Notes under the pieces: generated by a model
The model's input: the letters and a program-made list of their open reading frames with translations, nothing else
Database searches by the model: none
Told to the model about the DNA's origin: nothing
Position numbers and translations under genes: made by a program
Shown here: in pieces, positions 57,443-64,000 of the stretch
Layout: the number at the start of each line of letters is the position of its first letter
Numbering within the stretch: position 1 is the stretch's first letter
Origin: Tetrahymena thermophila SB210
Taxonomy: Eukaryota; Ciliophora; Oligohymenophorea; Hymenostomatida; Tetrahymenidae
Assembly: GCF_000189635.1 (NCBI RefSeq)
Contig: NW_002476353.1
Coordinates: 124,001-188,000, forward strand
Length of the DNA stretch: 64,000 nucleotides
Direction: 5' to 3'

Positions 57443-57559
57443 AAGATAAACATTTAATTATTTTGCCAATATAAAGTTTATTTCTCTGTTAAAAAATATT
57501 ACTTTTTAATTATTAGAATTTGTTTCTTTATTTTTTTATTTATAGTTTGAAGATTGTAT

Positions 57560-57990
57560 AAAAAACCTATGTAGGGAAAGATATTTTAAAATAAATAATA
57601 ATACATCTTTCTTCAAAGAATATTCTTTTAAATAAAGAAGACTATTATTAGCTTTATCCGTATGTGTCTGTCTAACTCTTTTTTTATATTAGTTTGGATT
57701 AAATATTTTTTAAATAGGTTAAATTCAAACTTTTAATGGGTAAAATAATAATTATAAAATAAATAGAATGAAATAAATTAAGTTTAGCTTACTTATTTGA
57801 TATTTTTGCTCGTTTTTTTAAATCAGATATTTTATCAGACAATTCATTTTGTAGTATTATTTATTATTTTATTGCTAAATTATATTTATTATTCAAAGAT
57901 ATCTATTTTTTATACATTAGCGCTACAAACTAAAATTTTGTTTTTAGCTTACTTTCGAATTCCAAAAGAAAATTAATTGGCTTTGCAGGA
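57560..57990 (-). CDS. Possible small coiled-coil gene, exon borders unresolved
   Basis: A tentative call. The minus strand at about 57,990-57,790 reads FPAKPINFLLEFESKLKT..., then MYKKQISLNNKYNLAIKQQ and ILQNELSDKISDLKKRAKI without TGA, with strong coiled-coil character. A GTAAGC donor at about 57,792 follows. A further coding-looking patch lies at 57,690-57,560, but three frames compete there, so the 3' end is unclear. The start may be ATG near 57,916 or further upstream. It would be convergent with the S1P lyase gene, leaving only about 100 bases between their ends. It could be a real short gene or a relic. Confidence 0.33.
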
Positions 57991-58673
57991 AAGAAACTTA
58001 AAAGAGTGAGTTAGTAAACATAAAGAAAGATAAAAATATTTGAGTAAACTACTTAATATTAAACATACAAAAATTTCTTTTAAAATATCAGAATATTTAT
58101 TTATTCATTTATTCAATAAAAATTTGAAGAAAATTTATTTCGTATTTGAAAAATTTAAGAAAATTTAATTTGCTAGATACTCTCATTGATGAATGCTTAT
58201 ATAAATCTTTAATTGGAAATAGAAACTAAAAATAATTGTCGAATTATCAAAATTTTTTTGAGAGATTTCTTTTCTATGTTTATTGATTATTTGTTTGTAT
58301 TATTTTTATGATTTTTTTCCTATACTTACTTAATGCATGATGAAAAATATACCAAATTATATGAACATATTTTTTATTAGAATTAGGTTTGATCTCGCTC
58401 GCTCGAAAGAGAAAAGAAAATACTTAATTAAATTAAAAATAAAACAAGTTCGAAATCTACTTTTATAATAGGTAAAGAGATAAATAATATTTCTAAGAAA
58501 ATTTGGATACTTTTTATAAAATCAAAGGATTTTCTAGCAATTTTTAAGCAGCAAACAGAATAACCAAGTTCTTATAGTTGCCTTTTTAGCAGATTAAATA
58601 TCTCATAAAATAAAATTTATTAAACATATTTGGCTTTAGGCATTTAAAGTTCACTTCATTAATCATTATTTAT

Positions 58674-61190
58674 ATGAAACCCTATTTGTTGTAAGTCGAA
58701 AGTGTGAAGCAGAACTTAAGAGAGGATTTTCTTTACTTAACAGAGGTTCTCCTCAAGAAAACTATTCCCCATGCCAATAAATAACTTTAGGATACCCTTA
58801 CGAAATACTTTTTAGAAAACTATGTTTCAGATCTTCTTAAAGATAAAATGAGAAAAAATAATAATAGGGCTGTTTTTTAAGAGATTTCGAGTACAATTTC
58901 GAGTGGTCGTCCAAAATATTTAAAATTACTTAACGCCTTTGAAGATAAAATTAAATTCTACTAATTAGACTCATAATATAACAATATGCTTTTAATTCTT
59001 ATTCTTGATGTCGGCAGGCATCCAAGAGAAAGTGAAGAATGGCGCACTCACACTCGAAAAAGAATGCTTTCATTATTATTATATGTACATTGGAATGAGC
59101 AAGATAAAAGGGATGAATTTTAATCTTTTTTTGAAATGTGGAAAGTAGCTTATCCAGAGAATCCTCTTCCTTAGCGCTAATTTAAAAATCCTAAAATCCA
59201 TTCTTTTGATCAAAAAAATATGTATAGTTCTTAGTCTCTAGAAGAAGATTCACTTTATAATTAAAAAAATAATAACAACGGCGGTGGCGAAATGTCAAAT
59301 GATGATGCACAATAGCATTAGCCTAGCAAATCTAAAAAAATAAAAACAAATAAAAATGAGACACATTCTTCGAATACGCTCCAGTAAAAATCTGAAGTTT
59401 AAAAACCTTTTACAAGTGGAGCAGCTAACGGAATTTCGAGTGCACTGAATTTCGGTTCTTCATTTTGCTTGAACTCTTAATAGAATCAATAAATTCAAAA
59501 TTCTTAATAATAGCATGCAAATAACATCATCCTCCACTAGCAACCTCATTCGTTTTTAAATCAAAATATCATAAAAAATCATGTGAATCAATAAAATGGA
59601 TTTAGATTTAATGCAGGAAATAATCTTAGCTCAAACACTAATTAAATTTAAAATATTAATCAAGCTTAGCAATCAGGAAACTTATTTAATTAAAGTAACA
59701 AAAACGAGGGTGAACTTAATTAGAATTAACAGTAACAAATATTGAATTAGCACCACAAAAATTATTTCAATGGTCAGAGTTAAATAGGAAATAGAGATTT
59801 CATAATTAATATTGAAAATTAAAATTTCAGTTCTTAAATTAAAAATAACCCAATTAAGCAGGAGTCCACGGAAGACAATAACAATTCTACAGATAATTAA
59901 AATTTATAGCAATAATTTTTACAGGAAATCAACTCATAAAACCCTCTTTAGATTAATTAAAATGGTGATAACAACTTTGAAAATTAGCTCAATAACTAAA
60001 CCAACAGCATGTTTTTTACAAACAGTTAAAATATCACTAATTAAAATCCTTTTATGCCATTAAATGGTGGTTAAAATTATTCTAATTTCTTTTAAAATGG
60101 GGGAAATTAGTCTTAATATTTCTAGCAAGGCCTAAACGGCAATTTCTTAAATTACAATGGGAGCGCTTAGTAAAATATTGTTAATCCAATAGGAAACAGC
60201 ATCAATAATAGCATAATTAACATGACATCCTCATTCAACTAATTCAATTAGTAAGGAAATAACATTGGTTCAAAAATCACTGACAGTTAGAATTTTATCA
60301 ACAGCTTAAACCCTGAAAAATAAATTTTAATGGAAAATTCATATAATAATGAACTCATATTAGCAGCTAGCTAAAATCTAAACTCATATTAAAATAATGC
60401 ATAAAATATTTCTCTATTACCCATATAAATTGTTGCTGCTATGCAGAATATGCCAAATAATCGAGCAGATGCTAATAACAATTTAGCTTAAAATATGGCA
60501 AACAACTCAAATCATAATCATAATGGTAATAATTAATTTAATTCTTCAAACAAAGGCAATTAAAGTCAAGCTACTTAAAAGAAAAACTTTGCATTAAATC
60601 AATCAATTAACTAAGGTAATTAAGATGCTAACGACATTTCTCCTATTAAAATTGAATAGTAGTCTTCCTTTTTGCAATAGCAGTAAGCTTAGTTATAGCA
60701 AAATAATCTCTACCAAAACTAGTTTTTCACCACTAAATTACTTCAGAATCCAACAGATTCTTTACAAAACTTCAACAAACCCAGATTTAATATGGGTTAA
60801 TCTGTTTCTAATATGAATCAAATGCAAAATAACTCTTAATTAATTAACTCTACCTAACTTAATTGTAACTTATAAAATATGAATTTCTTTAATTTTTAGA
60901 ATGAGATTTATAGCTTCTTTTAGTAATACTACCAAGAGCCTAAAGAAGAGATAAGCTGGGAAAGCACTGAACCTCTTTATTTATATTAAACTAACTAAGC
61001 TCCTTTAATGAATGATATTAACAGTATTTTACCAGTAATTCAACAAATAAAAGAAGGAAAAAGTAAATTTAATATAAATAATGCAAAACAACAACAAATC
61101 TAGCAATCCAATTAGTAAAAAGAAAAAGAAAATGAAGAAATAAGTGAGGTAGATTCATATGAAGTTTAAGAAAATCCTGTTTCTTAATGA
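58674..61190 (+). CDS. Gln/Asn-rich low-complexity protein with a folded N-terminal region, 838 residues
   Basis: Single exon from ATG 58674 (MKPYLLQVESVKQNLREDF) to TGA 61188-61190, exactly 839 codons. Residues 1 to about 165 look folded and helical: KTIPHANKQLQDTLTKYFLE, DVGRHPRESEEWRTHTRKRM, LSLLLYVHWNEQDKRDEFQ. I do not recognise the family; a superhelical protein-binding domain is possible. From about residue 190 a basic patch (SKSKKIKTNKNE) could be a nuclear localisation signal. The remaining 600 residues are Gln, Asn, Ser and Phe rich, resembling prion-like tails of RNA-processing and transcription proteins. The C-terminus turns acidic (EENEEISEVDSYEVQEN). The exclusive use of TAA/TAG within the Gln tract makes it the clearest proof of the ciliate code here. 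Confidence 0.82.
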
Positions 61191-61552
61191 GTTAATCAGT
61201 TCTCTGAATTTTAAAAAATTTAATTAAAGAAACAAAATAAACTATTTTTTAACAAAATTTATTAATCTTTTAATTATTACTTTGAAAAATACTTTCACTT
61301 TTACTTTATATAATTCATATTCATGGTTTTAAAATTAACCAAAAACTCAACTGCTCTTTTAATAAATATAATAATAATAAACAAAATTTACAAAGAACAT
61401 TTTAAGAAATTATTTTTTGAAGGTCAAAAAAATTCATTAAAATATTAATAAAATCATTTTTTAAATTTATCTAAATTAAAAAAATTTGTGTTTAACAATT
61501 TTGTGTAAAGTAATTAATTCATTTTTCATTATAATTTACATTAGAAAAATAT
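61191..61552. other. AT-rich intergenic DNA
   Basis: 3' flank of the Gln/Asn-rich gene up to the transposase relic. Only A/T-rich sequence; no repeat ends or target-site duplication recognised. Confidence 0.45.
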
Positions 61553-61876
61553 GCCACAATTATTGTTATAAGAAGAAGGTAGAATGCATTTAATAAAGCT
61601 ACTACTGATTGGCTCTAAGATTATAATTTCAAATTACTTGAATGAACTTTTCATAGTTTAAATTTATCTCCAAAAGAAAATATCCATGTTATATTGAAAG
61701 ATTTGATACTTTAAGAAGAGGAGCCTTATTACTTATGCTAAAAGTATATGAAAAATCATTGGTATACAAAAGACACAAAGGTCCTTAAAATGGAATAAAA
61801 AATGATCTTAAAATTATAGTCTAAAATCTAATATTAAATTTAGCAGGCTCAACTAACTCATAAATGGTTTTTGTGA
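61553..61876 (+). pseudogene. Tc1/mariner-type transposase relic, C-terminal DDE part
   Basis: The frame beginning at 61553 reads RRRQNAFNKATTDWLQDYNF, then KLLE, an in-frame TGA at 61643-61645, then TFHSLNLSPKENIHVILKDL, later KNHWYTKDTKV, and LQSKIQYQIQ before TGA at 61874-61876. In Tc1/mariner and IS630 transposases the catalytic core contains QDNAPxHxA, then a helix, then LEWPPxSPDLNPIENxWxxLK. The order, spacing and the QNA and SPxEN remnants match. The TGA sits exactly where the conserved Trp (TGG) is expected, and the QDNA Asp is lost, so it is not an active transposase. The N-terminal two thirds and terminal repeats were not found. An antisense frame is also open here but has no family resemblance. 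Confidence 0.6.
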
Positions 61877-62645
61877 TTATACTAAATATGGCTTAAAAGT
61901 TAAGAAATAATGAATAAAAATCAATTAATTTATTTTAATTAGTTCTTTATTATATAATTTGAGTTTTATTTCCTCTATCAATTTCCTTCTTAAATGTTAA
62001 TATTACTTTTGAAAGACAAAACTTTGTCTCTTTGTGTTTAATGATCATGTTCTATAAGAATATGAAATTTGCTTTTATATGGTTTGGTTTTATTACTAAT
62101 CAAATACCTAAAATATAATTATATATCTTTTCTGAGGTGCTTTTAGTTTGAAATTAATAATTTTTAATAGAAAAAAAAACATTTATTATTTACTTAAAAT
62201 AAAAATAATTATTAAAATTTTTAAATTTCATTTTTAAAAGATTTTTATTTGTGTAAAATAAAATTTTGCACTTTCCAAATTTGTCTTTTATTATTAAAAT
62301 TTTTGTTTTCAAAGAAATATCAATAAATTTAAAACAGTTTTAATTAATTAGGGTCATATGCTAACAATATATTATTATAATTAAATAATATTAACTTTAT
62401 TCTAAATTTTTAAAAATTAGTATTGAAAAGATAATTTATTTCAAATTTATGAAAGTTTAAAATATCTTTTAAAAATTAAATTTTTAGAATAAGGATTTTA
62501 AAACTTCATAATATATATTTATATTTAATTTACTTTATGTCTAATTATTATTTATTTTTTACAAGATTTTTACAAATAAAGATATAAAAAATTTATTTAA
62601 AATATATAGAAAAATTAATTAAATGATATATAGAGTTTATGATAA
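61877..62645. other. AT-rich intergenic DNA
   Basis: Between the transposase relic and the end of the Sec24 gene. The first 200 bases are a little GC-richer and could belong to the old transposon insertion. The remainder is A/T runs. No terminal inverted repeat was found by eye. Confidence 0.4.
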
Positions 62646-64000
62646 TCACATCAAAAATTTAATAAACTCTTCATAACTAGCATTATAGCCCATAGAGTAA
62701 TTAACGTATTTATCTTCAACCAGTTTGTAATAGAACCTTTGAAAATATTTAATATTATATTTATTTATTTATTTATATTTATTATTTTTAAAAATTACAA
62801 ATTTTCTAAAGGTGAACCAGTACCAGCTATAACTATATTTAGAGGACAATATTTTGTACTCTTTCTCCTTTAAAAATAATTTAAAATATTAAATATGGAA
62901 GACTTTTCAAATTATATATACTTTCTTAGTTCCTAAATTAAATTTGATAACTATTCATTTATTCTGTTATGTGTATTTGCATAGAGGTTTTCCTTTATAA
63001 AAAAGTAAGATTATTAATTGCTTTAAACATTTTTAAATTTAATTATTTATTTACCTCTGTGAAAACTTAACTAAAGTCTGTGGATCCAATTACGTCTGTA
63101 ATGTAATTCCAATCAGTACCGCTGTTAGTTAGGTTGATTAAATTATGATTTAGATTAATTATTTAAAAAATAAATAAAATACTTTGTATTAATATATAAT
63201 ATAAGCTATTGTCCTAAATCCATTAGATAAATTGTTTTTCCTAATGAGCTGAATGCTGTTAAGGATGATTATGGATATACAAATAACCCTTAATCATCAA
63301 TGTATGACACATTTTCATCTTTCATATCATCGATACAGAATAAGTAGGGCACAAAATGAACAAGCAATTCATCAACAGGCATAGAATTAAATTAAAGTCT
63401 TTAAACGTTTATGAAGTCAGTAAATGGTGTATTTTCTTTTTTATGTTTATATTTTTAGATATTATTTATTAATAAAATTTTTTACAATAGTTGCTTGTGA
63501 ATATTGCATGCTTCATAATTCCCAATACATTAAGAGGAAGTTAGGCTAAGTTATCAGGTAGTTGTTTCTATTTTTATTCAATAAATTTTAATTAAAATTC
63601 ATAGATACTTACTTAATCTTACTTAATTAACGCTTATAGCACTCGAACAAATTCTTTTAGTAATTCCAATTAGTTCTGCTTTTAAATTTGATATTGGTTA
63701 AAGATATATTTTGCTTATTGCATTTCTTGCAAGGTAGGCAGTTAAAGCTGAGCAATCAGCTTGTTTGTAAATATCATAAGGATCTGAAGTGAGAGGAATA
63801 ATATAATTATGTGATCTAATTCTTCTTTCTCCATCACTTGTTGTGTATAACAAAGCAGTTTAAATTGATAAGTTTGTTCCTCTTGCTATTGTGTCATCCA
63901 TCTCGATTTCATAAATTAAAGACTTGTTCCTAAATTTTAAATAATTAACGTAAATAAATCTTCAATTCTTAAAATAAATAATAAGTAAGTAAGCAAATAT
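62646..64000 (-). CDS. Sec24-type COPII coat subunit, 5' part outside the window
   Basis: Sec24 is the cargo-binding partner of Sec23 in the COPII coat, which buds vesicles from the ER. The visible exons, read from the right edge, give IARGTNLSIQTALLYTTSDG, then ERRIRSHNYIIPLTSDPYDI and YKQADCSALTAYLARNAISK, the beta-sandwich/helical junction typical of Sec24. Next come LPDNLAQLPLNVLGIMKHAI, FVPYLFCIDDM, the gelsolin-like segment GLFVYPQSSLTAFSSLGKTI, and SGTDWNYITDVIGSTDF. The end is FYYKLVEDKYVNYSMGYNAS plus YEEFIKFLM with TGA at 62648-62646, matching the family C-terminus (VEDR...SYxEFL). Several AT-rich introns interrupt it. The zinc finger and trunk domain should lie beyond position 64000. 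Sec24 fits better than Sec23 because of the LYTTSDGERRIR wording. Confidence 0.85.

Overview
The window looks like macronuclear-type DNA of an oligohymenophorean ciliate close to Tetrahymena. The evidence is internal. Long protein-like frames run through TAA and TAG, which must be read as glutamine, and only TGA ends genes. Introns are short, AT-rich and GTA...TAG. Both intergenic and intronic DNA are extremely AT-rich. Under the standard code almost nothing is visible, so all genes here were read by hand in the ciliate code. Intron borders are inferred from GT/AG sites and frame continuity, without transcript support. I saw no rRNA, tRNA, CRISPR array or telomere repeat.

Layout. 1-1184 (minus): 5' part of a PAS-like protein running off the left edge. 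1.2-8.9 kb: very AT-rich, with one weak small-gene candidate. 8.9-14.9 kb (minus): a small basic protein, a tiny secreted six-cysteine knottin-like protein, and a large p25-alpha-like protein. 15.2-31 kb (plus): an anoctamin (TMEM16) followed, apparently in one continuous spliced frame, by a pseudokinase and a TPR-like helical tail. 31.5-34.6 kb (minus): two orphan Gln/Asn-rich or basic proteins in tandem. 35.9-49.7 kb (minus): a giant HECT ubiquitin ligase. 50.4-54 kb (minus): a mitochondrial FtsH/YME1-type protease. 55.4-57.4 kb (plus): sphingosine-1-phosphate lyase. 58.7-61.2 kb (plus): a Gln/Asn-rich low-complexity protein. 61.55-61.88 kb: a Tc1/mariner transposase relic. 62.6-64 kb (minus): the 3' part of a Sec24-type COPII coat gene.

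The genes do not form an operon or an obvious pathway. Several concern membranes and protein traffic or quality control (anoctamin, Sec24, S1P lyase, HECT ligase, AAA protease), which is ordinary eukaryotic housekeeping. The unusual items are the anoctamin-pseudokinase-TPR linkage, the knottin-like secreted peptide and the transposase relic.
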